Source: Dactylis glomerata
Lineage: Eukaryota; Streptophyta; Magnoliopsida; Poales; Poaceae
Direction of reading: 5' to 3'
DNA: 64,000 nt
Assembly: GCA_007115705.1 (NCBI GenBank)
Contig: QXEO01000338.1
Location: forward strand, 1,075,562-1,139,561
Shown: positions 50,107 to 60,350 of the stretch, piece by piece
How positions within the stretch are numbered: the first letter of the stretch is position 1
How the letters are laid out: each line of letters begins with the position of its first letter
Made by a program: the position numbers and the translations under genes
Notes under the pieces: generated by a model
The model's database searches: none
Told to the model about the DNA's origin: nothing
The model's input: only the letters and a program-made list of their open reading frames with translations

Positions 50107-50510
50107 TAAAAGTAATAATAACACACATCTGCATATATGCATCAATCAAAAACTTTCCGCTTCAAATTTGACATAGACTTAGAGAGCCCAAAAATGCTAA
50201 ACTTGGGACCACCATTGGCTCTATTTATATTACTCAATCCGTTCTAAATTAATTATCGTAATTTATTATAAAAAATTAGCAAGCCAGCACATAAAAACAT
50301 GTCTAGATATATCTACATCTCGACTAAATTTGACCAAAGCTACGGCAATTAGTCTGAAATAGGGTGCTTCTCCCTTCAAGTCAAGATATATACCATACAC
50401 CCATACTTGTACCACTAGGTAGGCGCTTTAGCATTGTGTAGGATACTTTCATGGTGTTGTCTGGGTCTTTGGTCGGTGGATTATTAATAGCAGTTGATCG
50501 TCTGATTCGT
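50107..50510 (+). repeat. Direct duplication upstream of the WD40 gene, copy 1
   Basis: It runs in parallel with 51205-51629 over its length, with substitutions and small indels, from AATAATAACACACATCTGCA to GTCTGATTCGT. It contains a MITE at 50231-50366. The short minus-strand frame across it (50381-50602) is not conserved in copy 2. Confidence 0.85.
50231..50366. mobile_element. Stowaway-like MITE, copy 1
   Basis: TA precedes CTCAATCCGTTCTAAATTAA, which resembles the CTCCCTCCGT start of grass Stowaway elements. The far end, GCAATTAGTCTGAAATAGGG, is a degenerate inverse of the start. The internal TCTAGATATAT segment is also typical. It is decayed. Confidence 0.6.
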
Positions 50511-51204
50511 AGAAATATGCAAAAATCTAGCGGTTTATGATATTCTGTACACCCCTCCCTCAAACTTAAACACATCAAGAGCAAAGAACAGGGGTGTACC
50601 AAGAAGACACACTGAGATTGTGCCCATGTCTAAAATGTCACACATTTAAATCGTAGCAAGTAAATGAGAGGAAGAAAATAAACGCAGGGTAAAAACAAAA
50701 TAGTTAAGCTGGTGTGTAATTTCCCTATGTATTAACAAGGATGAGTGGTTTTTCTTTCAATTCAACAAGAATTATATGTCTGTTTCATAGATATCACCTA
50801 TAACATCAACTAGACTTCGGTATGGCATAACCTCATTAATATAATGCCAACAAATCCAAAAAAAGGGCAGCCCCAGTGCATCAAGTTTCCGCTTTGCGCG
50901 AGATCTGGAAATGCCAACAAACCAAGAATATAAATATTTTAACCTTGTCGTATATATATTTGTATCACACACAAACAACCCATATGAATGTTTTTAGATA
51001 TGAAAAAAATAATTATTCACCCACAGATTAATGATCTAACCTGCATAACTGATATCTAACTTACCAAAAAAAATCTTGTGGTTGTAAACCCATGTTATTT
51101 ATTATCAAATAAAATGATATCTATATATGAACCCATAATTTGAGTCCTGAGACACCCTCACATAGTAAAAACGATGTGCTCGCATTTGTGAGAGCCACTG
51201 TGCT
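50511..51204. other. Spacer between the two duplicated blocks
   Basis: AT-rich, with no gene recognised. A minus-strand frame at 50772-50978 (68 codons) shows no domain. Confidence 0.5.
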
Positions 51205-51629
51205 AGTTCTAATAATAATAACACACATCTGCATATTTGCATCATTCAAACACTTTCTGCTTCAAATTTGACAGACTTAAAGAGCCCATAAAAGCTAAAC
51301 TTGAGACCACCACTAACACTATTTATACTACTCCTTCTGTCTAAAATTAATTATTGTAATTTTTTTTAGAAAAATGAGAGAGCCAACACATAAAAACGTG
51401 TCTAGATATATCCACATCTAGACTATATTTGACCAAAGCTACGACAATTAGTTTAAAACAGGGTAGAATTTATCTTTTCTGCTTCTCCCTTCAAGTCAAG
51501 ACATATACCATACACCCATGCATACATGTACTAGGTAGGTGCTTTAGCACTCCGTAGGATATACTTGCATGGCGCTGTCTCGTTCTTTGGTCGGTGGATT
51601 ATTTATAGCAGTCGATAGTCTGATTCGTG
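51205..51629 (+). repeat. Direct duplication upstream of the WD40 gene, copy 2
   Basis: Second copy of the block at 50107-50510, offset by about 1.1 kb. Both contain the MITE at the same internal place, so the MITE was there before the duplication. Confidence 0.85.
51329..51466. mobile_element. Stowaway-like MITE, copy 2
   Basis: TA then CTCCTTCTGTCTAAAATTAA, closer to the Stowaway consensus start than copy 1. The far end is ACAATTAGTTTAAAACAGGG followed by TA. Confidence 0.65.
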
Positions 51630-52500
51630 CAGCAGCATGGTTGGCACACGAGTACCGGCCGGCCTGCAGACTTCGTTGTTTCAGGGTAGACAACGAACAG
51701 TCTACCAGTTCTACATACAGTATTCTTCAAGGGAACTCCAGCGACAGATGCACGGCAGGAAGTTGTGTGTAAAGTGACATTGGGCGGGTCGTCTGGGAAC
51801 GACGACATTGTCATTAGTGCAGCTCATCCAAGCTCTTGTTTAAGATTGCCTCGTTCCTGGATCGAAAGAAGTTGGCCAAATGTCCGAGCTCGAGGCAAAA
51901 AAGAAAAGCCCTAAGAAATGGCAAGAATCAGTTTTCGTCCGACTTTTTGTAATTTTAACTAGTAGGCAATATATCTTCCTCTTGTTCAATAGATTGAGGG
52001 CTGATGCAAAAAAGATTGTTGCTTTTCTACAAATAAAAATTTGGCGAGGAGAAAAGGAGTGAGCAATGGTGCATTACACGGAACCGGTAGTGCCTGCATA
52101 TGACCTCTAGCTAGGTTCTACTGTGGCTCGCGGCTTTGGATCTTTGTACCTACGCATGTTTTCCGTCATGATTTAGACTTGGTGCGATCGATCGATGAAT
52201 AAACTACTAGTAAAAATCATGACCTTAATTATATACTGATATCTTAAAATCCCCAAAAAAAATCTGCCCTGCAATCTTTGAGCAATGATGTTTAATTTTC
52301 TACGAACATGATTCAGACAGAGAGAAGGCGAACGAAACGGTACCCGTTTTTTAAGCTCAAAAAATAATACAGTATAATTGCTCTACAGAAAACGGAAACT
52401 GTAGCGACGAATTTTAATCAGCTGGTGACTGCTCTGCTCCACCTTCGCCCGCGCCTAGTAGCCGTTGAGCCGCAGCTTCGTCCCCGACCAAACCTGCCTT
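51630..52500. other. Upstream region of the WD40 gene
   Basis: No ORF with a domain is present. It probably contains the distal promoter of the gene at 52689. The sequence becomes GC-rich from about 52420. Confidence 0.5.
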
Positions 52501-52507
52501 TATTTAA
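52501..52507 (+). promoter_or_regulatory. TATA box of the WD40 gene
   Basis: TATTTAA (in CTTTATTTAACC) lies 182 bases before the start codon, giving a 5' leader of about 150 bases. It is the only TATA-like site in the otherwise GC-rich proximal region. Confidence 0.6.
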
Positions 52508-52688
52508 CCACCTTTCTCTTTACGAAAAAGGCCAAGCAAACGGCAGCCGGTGGTCGCCTCGCCGACTGTCTTAAAACCGACCTCCCCTCCGCCTCGCCTG
52601 CCTCTCTGATCTGTCGCCTCCTCTGCAATTATAGCATTGCCTCGGAGCCTCCTCCCAAGCCCAACGTCAAGAAACCCGGCAATCGGCC

Positions 52689-53960
52689 ATGGCGATAATG
52701 CCACCGGATCAAGAACGCGCGGCAATGTCCGTGCCGTTGCTCCCGCGGCGGCACGCCTCCCTCTCCTCCTCATCCTTCTCCTCCACATCCTCCTCATTCT
52801 CGGCGTCATCCTCCTCGGCAGACGCGGCGCCGATGATGCCGATGCAGGGGGACGCGTCGCCGTGCAAGGCGCTGGCGGTGTTCAGAGACGCGCACCCGGG
52901 CGGCGGCTCCGTGTCCTGCCTCTCCCTCTGCGGCGAGTTCCTGCTCAGCGCCTCCACGGGCGCCGACATCGTCGCGTGGCAGCAGCCGGACCTGCGCCTC
53001 TTCGCGCGGTTCGGCGGCGGCGAGGGCTCCGTCAAGGCGCTGGCGGCGGCGGGCGGCCGGGTCTTCTCGGCGCACCAGGACGGCCGCGTCCGCGTGTGGC
53101 GTGTCTCGCGCAGGTCCGAGAACGCCTTCAAGCTCGTCGCCGCGCTGCCCACAACCAGGGACTATCTCGGCCGCGTGTTCCGGCAGGCCAGCTACGTGCA
53201 GACCCGGCGCGGCGCCAGGAGACGGCTCTGGATCGAGCACGCCGACAGCATCTCCTGCCTCGCCGTCTCCGTGCAGGACGGCGTCGTCTACTCGGGCTCC
53301 TGGGACAGGACGCTCAAGGTGTGGCGCATGTCCGACCTCAAGTGCCTCGAGTCCGTGCGCGCCCACGACGACGCCGTCAACGCCGTCGCCGCCGACTGCG
53401 GCGTCGTCTACTCCGCCTCCGCCGACGGCCGCGTCAAAGCGTGGGAGAAGGGCAAGGTCGCCGGCTCGGCCCACTCCCTCCTGGCCGTCCTCGTCGCCCG
53501 GGACGGCGTGTCGTGGAACGCCGTCGCGGTGAGCGCCGACTGTGCCGCCGCGGGGCGGCGCGTGTACGCGGCCGGATCGGACGGGCACGTCCTCTGCTGG
53601 GACCGGCACGGCGGGACGCGGTGGGCGCTCGCGTGCGACGTCAAGGCGCACGGCATGGCTGTGCTGTGCCTGTGCGTGGCCGGCGACCTGGTGTGCACCG
53701 GCTCCGCAGACAAGACCATCGGCCTGTGGCGCAGGCAGACGGACGGCGGACTCGCCAAGGTCGGCGTCGCCGGTGGCCACGAGGGACCCGTGAAGTGCAT
53801 CCAGGCCTCCGTGTGCCGGACGAGCAACGGATGTATGGTGTACAGCGGAGGGCTCGACAAGAGCATCAGAGTCTGGTGGGTGCCGAATGGATCGAACGGC
53901 GACGACCGGCGTCCAGACACGGACACCAAGGATCACAAGCCCTGCGTGTTCTTGAGGTGA
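52689..53960 (+). CDS. WD40-repeat protein, JINGUBANG-like, intronless
   Basis: The single frame encodes 423 residues. The ATG at 52689 has an ideal context (GGCCATGGCG), and no upstream in-frame ATG fits. Residues 1-55 are low-complexity and Ser-rich, without a signal peptide or membrane segment. Seven WD repeats follow, at about 68-97, 112-137, 184-212, 226-252, 275-305, 318-347 and 363-400, enough for one beta-propeller. Several end in VW or LW after the Asp of the tight turn (SWDRTLKVW, SADKTIGLW, GLDKSIRVW). A basic insertion at about 140-182 separates repeats 2 and 3. Intronless seven-repeat proteins of this layout belong to the plant JINGUBANG family. The Arabidopsis member restrains pollen germination, and others act as scaffolds in development or stress. 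The role here is inferred from family only. Very high GC at third positions is normal for grass intronless genes. Confidence 0.92.
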   Translation: MAIMPPDQERAAMSVPLLPRRHASLSSSSFSSTSSSFSASSSSADAAPMMPMQGDASPCKALAVFRDAHPGGGSVSCLSLCGEFLLSASTGADIVAWQQPDLRLFARFGGGEGSVKALAAAGGRVFSAHQDGRVRVWRVSRRSENAFKLVAALPTTRDYLGRVFRQASYVQTRRGARRRLWIEHADSISCLAVSVQDGVVYSGSWDRTLKVWRMSDLKCLESVRAHDDAVNAVAADCGVVYSASADGRVKAWEKGKVAGSAHSLLAVLVARDGVSWNAVAVSADCAAAGRRVYAAGSDGHVLCWDRHGGTRWALACDVKAHGMAVLCLCVAGDLVCTGSADKTIGLWRRQTDGGLAKVGVAGGHEGPVKCIQASVCRTSNGCMVYSGGLDKSIRVWWVPNGSNGDDRRPDTDTKDHKPCVFLR

Positions 53961-54359
53961 AGCGTGTGATTTTTTTTCTCATTTTACAGGAGGAAAGGCT
54001 CTCGTGGTTGTTTTGGTTTTTGTTTTGATTGTTTGGCAGCAAAAAGGATGTCTGAATTGCTGGTTATTGTAGAGAGCAGGAACAAGACATAGTTTGGGTG
54101 TACATGGCTGTAAACTGTAAACTATAGGAAATATAGAACTTTTATACGGTTATTTATACAGAGGTATTTAGTTTTGGGACATGTAATATGAATATAGATG
54201 TTTGATTCATTGGAGAAAAGGTTAATAATGCTTCGTGGCCCTCATTGCAAGATGTATCCGTGGCTTGGCGAACAGAATGTGCCATCACCTAATTGCAATT
54301 GCCGAATTGATGCAATGCTGTGTATATCCCTCTAATCTAGGAAAAGGATGACCAATTTT
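53961..54359 (+). other. 3' UTR and downstream sequence of the WD40 gene
   Basis: T-rich then AT-rich sequence with several possible poly(A) signals, such as AATATGAATATAG near 54186 and TTAATAATG near 54221. No other feature is seen. Confidence 0.5.
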
Positions 54360-54568
54360 GGGACCTGATCAATATGAACATTTAACCCCGGCAAGTACAT
54401 TTGAGGATAAGCTCAATCTAGTTTGCAGAAAAGTGGGTGTTGAATTATGCTTTCTGAAACTTTCTTCAGAGATTTCAAGAGATGTTTGGGACCTGATCAA
54501 TCAGAACATTTAACCTCAGCAAGTGCATTTGAGGATAAGCTGAATCTAGTTTGCAGCAAAGTGGGTGT
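54360..54568 (+). repeat. Imperfect direct repeat of about 80 bp, 128-bp period
   Basis: Copy 1 is 54360-54440 and copy 2 is 54488-54568, both starting GGGACCTGATCAAT and ending AAGTGGGTGT. Element D begins at the end of copy 2, so copy 1 shows roughly what the site looked like before D inserted. Confidence 0.8.
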
Positions 54569-55698
54569 GTTGCCTGTCAAAACCCACCGGCGAGCAGCGA
54601 CGAGCAACACGAAGAGCCGGGAGGCTCCCAGAACTGCTGGTGGGCCCTGGTCCCTCGGGCGACGGCCCGCAAAACTCCGGCACACGTCCTGGCTGATGCA
54701 AGGGCGTGCCACCTGACCTATACCTGATCAGGAAGGTGATGGATTGCTTCGATTAGTTTCCTGCATGGCAGACACGTAAACGTTAAATACGAGCCTCGAT
54801 CGGCTCTCAGGTTTCCCTGTGAATCGGCTCATGTAGCCGATTGTCCCATGGATCTGCATTAGATCTACGATAACATGGGGTTTTGCTTTATCAATACAAG
54901 TCAAATCGATCTACGACAGTTTAACGCTTTCACCACATAATTGGAACATCCCACACGTAATTGAGCCTAGTAGATACGAAAGATAACAGAAAACTAACCC
55001 TAGAGGAGGCCAAAAAACCAACGCAGAGTCAATTCCCGGAACAACTCCTCTCGAATTGGCAAACCATATCCTTACGTACTACTGGATCGTTCAACCCGTT
55101 TGTGGGGCCTGACCACGCGGATATCAAACTAATCCTTGGAGGACAAGGAACAACTATGACAGATTGAATCGACTGAATAAAGATCAAGCAAGATGCTGCC
55201 CTTACACCCAAAATAGGTGCAAAGGCAGCGAGATCTCTAGGGGCAGCATGACTAAGCAAACGTAAACAAAAAGCACCGATGCTAGCCCAAACAGATCTAT
55301 GATAACAGTATTACTCGCCATCAACAAGGCTTCAGTACGAGCAACACCAAATAACACATAAGCAGATGCTGCCTAGATCGCGAGATGCGATCTAGGCAGC
55401 ACGACGCTTACCTGAAAGAAACCCTCGAAACAAGGGGTGGCGATGCGCCGAGATTGTGTTTGTTGTGAACGTGGTCGTCCTCCTTTCTCAATAACCCTAG
55501 GTACATATTTATAGTCCGGAGACTTTCTATCTTTGGAATAAACCTAACAACTCTATCTCTTGTTTAAACCGAAACGTAATCTATCATAATACAGATACAC
55601 GGGCAATTAGCCCAAATCCACGCGCAAGGCCGATCCAGCCTCCAAGCCCATCTTGATTACGGCCCATCTCCCCATTTGGCCAAAATGTGGCGATAACA
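54568..55698 (-). repeat. Element D 3' LTR
   Basis: On the minus strand it starts TGTTATCGCC (55698) and ends GGCAACA (54568), 1131 bp with TGTT/AACA ends. Just upstream on the minus strand (55699-55718) is a purine-rich CCAGGGGGGCATG, the likely polypurine tract. It contains a perfect 15-bp hairpin at 55367-55401 and a weaker one at 55191-55250 built from the same GCTGCC sequence. The second LTR, needed for proof, is outside the window. Confidence 0.75.
55367..55401. other. Perfect hairpin in the LTR of element D
   Basis: TGCTGCCTAGATCGC (55367-55381) pairs over 15 bases with GCGATCTAGGCAGCA (55387-55401) around a 5-base loop. A related imperfect pair, ATGCTGCCC with GGGCAGCAT, brackets about 55191-55250. 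Possible roles are an RNA structure in the genomic transcript or a remnant of inverted duplication. Confidence 0.75.
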
Positions 55699-55904
55699 CA
55701 TGCCCCCCTGGTTTTGGCAATAATAATTCCAAAACCACTCTGTTTTTTCTTCATTGGGTCACGCGTTGCAGAGCAGAACCGTCATATCGCCTCCTCATCA
55801 TGATGCCTCGCCTTCTCAACTTCTCCGCAGTACACGATTTGACAACTCTGGCACCACATCCTCGAAAACCGCTATGGCATTGAACCACCTTCCACTATTC
55901 CCCT

Positions 55905-55913
55905 TATTTAAAT
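55905..55913 (+). promoter_or_regulatory. TATA-like box of the antisense acidic ORF in D
   Basis: TATTTAAAT lies 62 bases before the ATG at 55975, inside D close to its 3' LTR and pointing into the element. It would drive transcription opposite to the genomic RNA. Inferred from sequence and position only. Confidence 0.45.
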
Positions 55914-55974
55914 CTATCCGAACCATTTGCATCCTCATTCGTCTCCAATAGCCAAAAAACCCTCTTCCTCCGCC

Positions 55975-56475
55975 ATGGCCTCCTCTTCTTCCTCCAACAC
56001 ATCCGGCCTTTCCTTCCAATCCTCCGACTCCGTCAACCGGGAGCCGACGCCGGAGCACCCGCCAATGGCGGCGTACGAAGCTCTCGCCCCACAATGGTGG
56101 GACGAGAGAGACTGGGACTTCGCCGCCCAGTCAGAGGACGACGAGTCCCTGACCGACGGCGAGGAGGACCTCCAACTCCTCGTCGACGGGGAACTGGAGG
56201 CGGAGAGCGCCGACGACGCCGTGTCCTAGGGCGAGGACATCGGCTCTTCCGATGAGGAGGAAGAAGCAGAGGAGGACACCTCCTCCGACGAATACCCGCC
56301 GGCGAAGCGCTTCCGCGCCGGGTCCAGCGAGGACACCGACGACGACGACGAGGACGAGGAGGCCCCCGCTGCCAACTTCAGCAGTAGCGGTGAGGACTAC
56401 GCCGGCAGCAGCGCCGATGACAGCGAAGACGGCGGCGGCAATGGCAACGGCGACGACGACGCCGCCGCCTTTTAG
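55975..56475 (+). pseudogene. Acidic Ser/Asp/Glu-rich ORF in D, antisense, with one internal stop
   Basis: The frame runs 166 codons from ATG 55975 (MASSSSSNTSG) to TAG 56473, broken by a TAG at 56227-56229. The strong Asp/Glu bias continues unchanged after the stop, so it is one frame with a nonsense change. Residue 30 onwards contains a Trp-Trp-Asp-Glu-Arg segment, then long acidic runs with small Gly/Asn-rich repeats. There is no known domain. Such acidic proteins can bind basic proteins such as histones, but that is speculation. It lies 440 bases upstream of the plant-mobile-domain gene on the same strand. Short TAG repeats follow the stop (56487-56510). Confidence 0.55.
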
Positions 56476-56915
56476 ATTAGGAACTAGTAGTAGTAGTACT
56501 AGTAGTAGATCTCCATTTTGTAAGCAATCGGCCTCATTGTAAACAACCGTCTTTGGAATCAACAAAGCTTGCTTTTCCCAATTTGATTTTGCCGATAGTC
56601 AAATAGGTCAACGTTCCAAAAGCCGATAGTAACGAATCGGCTTTCACCATACCACGCTCGATATGATCAATCAAGTCAAAGCCCAAAGAGCCGATGGCAA
56701 CACATCGGCTTTTCCCACAAACGTTGGCAAGGTCAAACTCGGTCGCTTATTTAGACAAGTCTGAGCGGTCACTTTCCAATTTCAACGGTAACCTGCAACC
56801 ATCTTCAAAAAAAGGCTAACTCAGACCTCCAATTGCCTAATTGAACAAATCGGGCTCACGGCGACACGAACCCTAGATTCCCCACCGCATAGATCCATCT
56901 CCGCCGGCAAATTAG
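56476..56915 (+). other. Spacer and likely promoter/5' leader of the antisense PMD gene
   Basis: No ORF is present. Pairs of GCCGAT and ATCGGC occur at 56590, 56622/56636 and 56691/56706. A weak TATA-like CTTATTTAG lies at 56746-56754. Confidence 0.45.
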
Positions 56916-59900
56916 ATGGCGGAATCGTCCAGCGCCAACACAGCGGTCTCCGGTCTGAAGGTAATCCTTAACTGTTCCTCGCAATCCGAGCACGGTGCTA
57001 GAATTAATAGCAAACACCTGAATTAATGCTTTATCCCATCATTGAAATTTTAGGTTTCAGACATTCTGCTGCCGCATCCTTCTCTCCCAAATTCTCTCTG
57101 CCTTGGCCCCCGTACAGAATCTAGTCTTGCCCATCTGATCTCTTGCGAGGCAAACAGAATCCCCTTCGTAAGCCAAAACTTAGATTTGGATTCTTGGGCC
57201 GACTGCTTACGAGCCTGGCCTAATCCTCCCGAATATTGGGTTTCTTGGTACAGTAGGGTAGCCAAAACTTACCAATCCCAATGGGAAACCACGGGAATAG
57301 CCGATGCCTTGTCTTTGTCATTGTCTCCCCTTGAGAAACATGAAAATCTTCTAAAAACCATCAGCTATTTCTGGTCTGATGCTCTGAACTGCTTCATGTT
57401 CGGCCATGGCCCCATGACACCAACTCTGTTAGACGTGGTGATGATTACTGGTCTAGACGTCACATCACCCAGCCCCTCTGCTTTTATGCTGCCAAAAGTC
57501 CCCTTCAAGCTTTCTTCCAAAACAGATTGCACGAACTGGGGTGCTTATCTTCGAAGCCACATGAAAACTAAGGGCCCTGTCACAGAGAAAGAACACACGG
57601 CCTTCCTCAATTTCTGGCTGGAACATTTCATATTCTGTGGCCCTTCCCTTGCTCCAACCAAGAATTATCTTCCCTTGGCCTACGAACTTGCCAGAGGCAC
57701 TCAACTTGGCATCGGCAAACTGTTCCTTGGAGAAGTCTATCGATATCTCCAGTTGATGTCTGTCAAACTATCCTCCCACATAGCAGTCAAAACAGGAGGT
57801 CCTTGGTGGTTTATTCAACTATGGGCTCAGCTGTACTTTCAAAACCATATCCCAAACTTCCCCCTTTTGGCAAGTTGCACCTTTCCAGATGCCAAAGGGA
57901 AGCAGATCCGATGCACCAGCTACGGCCAAGCTCTGTATAGCCTGCCAGGTAGTAAACTGATTCCTCATGAAGCATCCAAGTGGTTCAGCATTTTCTTCCA
58001 AGGCCTGGACAATCCTATCTTCTTTCCTTACACGGAGGAATCAGAAAATTTTGAAAATCCAATCTCCTTCAGGCTGGACAGCTTTGCCGATGACACTAGC
58101 ACTCGGCAGCTATTTTCCACCGTGATCCGTCCCTGCTTCCTCCCAGTTGGCATGAGCACATCCAACAGAATAATCAAACCTGGATACGAGTTCTACCAGC
58201 CGGTCGTAGCAACTCGGCAATTTGGCCTTGGGCAAGTACCTCCTCATTTCTTTCTCCACCACCTCACAGAGAGCAGAGCTGACCTGCCCGATCCTGTCAC
58301 CAGTCAGAGGTGTTATTCTTTCTTCGATGCTCTGACCATCCCAATTCCTAACAACCTCATTTTCGCTTCATCAACCGATGGTTTTGAGAACTGGTGGTCG
58401 ATGTGGAAGACTCATGCCTTCAGGAGAGCTCTGGGACCATTGCTGGAACAGCTCGATGCTGAATATGACATCCCCGCAGAACAGGTACTGCTACTTGTAA
58501 ATTTTCTTGATGCAGCTCACGACGATTCTTTTAATATCCTGCTCTGTCTCCTTGCAGCAACAAGATGGTCCAGAACCTACCAACGAGGATGGCTCCCCCT
58601 TCGAATTCCTCCCACCAGCTCCTGTGGTCCTTTTCTGCAAAAACTCGCCACCTTTGAAACAGGTCGTGATGCAGAACCAGCCGATATCACCAAAATCGGC
58701 TTCCAAGAGCCAAGCAACTTCCGGGTCAGCTGCCCCCCGAGTTCCAACTAAAACAAGAACGGCGGTGAGGAAGATAGTGGCCAAGAAAACTTTGAGGCGC
58801 CGGAGCCCTTCTCCAGAGAGCTCGCACGTACGCTGATTCATGCCTTGGTTGATCTCATTTATCTTTGTAAACATGCTCGTGCTTACCAACTCTCCCTTTC
58901 TTACAGGTCTCCATCGAAGACACCTCCAGCGAGGAAAGACAATCCAATCGAGGAGATTCGAGCTCAGCAGACTCTGAGAGAACCATCACACCGAGCCAGC
59001 CAGATGTGCCACCATCGGCTTCCAGGAAAAGGCCTGTTCCTGAACCTGTTGCCCCCCGAGCAGCAGTCGAGGCGGGGCAAGCTGTGAGCCCCAAGAGGGC
59101 TCGCAAGGGACTGCAAACTTCTTCTTCGAGCCAGGAGGCTTCGAAAGTAATTATCCTCCATACTCTTACCACTCCTTTTTTATGCCGATTCATTGCTATT
59201 CACATCGGCTAAGCACCTTTCATGCAGACGAATGACACTTCTAGTGGGAAAGTCGGGGAAGTGCCGATGCCTTCCGCAAGCCTGGATCTAGTAATCCCTG
59301 AAGGTGTAGATGAAACGGTTGCCAATCTGGCCAAGCCCTCAGCAACAACACACGAGCCGATTGTCTCGCCGTCGGCTATCCCCCTGATCTCAGGAGAGGT
59401 ATGTTCGCTTCTTTCGACTCATCCTTCCCTGTTTGACGCATACTGACGCCACTTCTGCCTGCCAGGGTTGTGATATCTCAGGCTTGCTGACGTTCGACCC
59501 TGAATCCATCGAACCAGCTCCCTCTGCCACCAACGATGAACCACGAGCAAGCGCTGTTCTACCTCAATTCCAGCGTCTCAAAGCCTTGCTGTCCTCCCCA
59601 ATCGAGAAGTTGGTCGAGGGTTCTGAAGAGGTGAAGAGTGTTCTTGACGAAATCAAGGACCAACTCCCGGTAGCATTGCAGGTGAAGCTTTGGCCAGTTG
59701 TGACTCTGTCTTTCTACGGGTCAAGGGTGAAGTTGGCTCGTGAGAGGATCAATCTACGCCACGCCCAACTCCCACTGAAGGCCGATATTGCAGCCAAATG
59801 TCAGCGGCTCAATGAGAAAAAGGCGTCTCTGGATGCCAAAACTGACACCTCTGTCAACGCCGCCGAGCTTGCATCCTTAAAAAAGGAATTGGAAGATCTC

Positions 59901-60134
59901 GAAGAGAAGGTCCGGGCGACTAAAAAGCTCATTCATGACAAGGAAGCATTCATCGCCCGCTCCCAAGACGAAGCAGAAGGCCTCAAAGCTCAACTGAAGA
60001 CTGATCTGGCAGAAATACGTGCCCTGAGCAAGCAGCTAGTGCCGGGCAAGGACGATGATGATGAAGCCGAGATCGCCGAGGTGGATCGTGTCCGTGCTGA
60101 CGCCCTCCATGCCTTCGAGGCATTCCTTCAGTAG
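56916..60134 (+). CDS. Six-exon plant mobile domain (PMD) protein gene carried antisense in element D
   Basis: Exons are 56916-56960, 57054-58484, 58558-58827, 58907-59146, 59228-59398 and 59466-60134. Introns are 66-93 bp, all begin GT, end AG and fall in phase 0. The product is about 941 residues with no stop. The start ATG (56916) opens a 15-codon first exon. Exon 2 is the PMD (aminotransferase-like, PF10536; MAIN/MAIL family), with RAWPNPPEYW, FGHGPMTPTLLDV and GLDV segments typical of the N-terminal part. Exons 3-5 are Ser/Pro-rich with basic patches (KRARKG) that could be nuclear signals. Exon 6 encodes a long coiled coil (about 59740-60060: LKKELEDLEEKV). Host MAIN/MAIL proteins act in transposon silencing and genome stability. 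Whether this copy does so is unknown. The exon model is read by eye and not supported by transcripts here. Confidence 0.78.
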
Positions 60135-60213
60135 CTTATTCATGTAACCTGACACCTGCTCGTAACAGTCTGAACCTCGAGAGTCGATGGCTGTGCACTA
60201 TTTTTTTTTATTC
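60135..60213 (+). other. 3' end region of the PMD gene
   Basis: Short T-rich sequence between the PMD stop and the tandem repeats. It is shared as the intergenic space of two convergent genes, PMD and pol. Confidence 0.5.
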
Positions 60214-60350
60214 GGCCGATTTCATGTATCGGCCCCCATGTTTCACTGGATATATTTTTTACTGGCCGATTTCATGTATCGGCCCCCATATTTCACTGGA
60301 TATATTTTTTTTTACTGGCCGATTTCATGTATCGGCCCCCATATTTCACT
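60214..60350. repeat. Three tandem repeats of about 50 bp between convergent PMD and pol
   Basis: Copies start at 60214, 60264 and 60317, each with GGCCGATTTCATGTATCGGC, which pairs with itself (GCCGAT/ATCGGC) around an 8-base loop, and then CCCCATATTTCACTG. The spacing of 50 and 53 bp differs by the length of a T run. The last copy touches the end of the pol frame at 60346. Confidence 0.88.

Noticed and set aside
52806..53936. 376-codon minus-strand frame opposite the WD40 gene, and a 463-codon plus frame at 52637-54028
   Set aside because: High third-position GC leaves the other frames free of stops. The WD40 frame explains the sequence and these have no domain.
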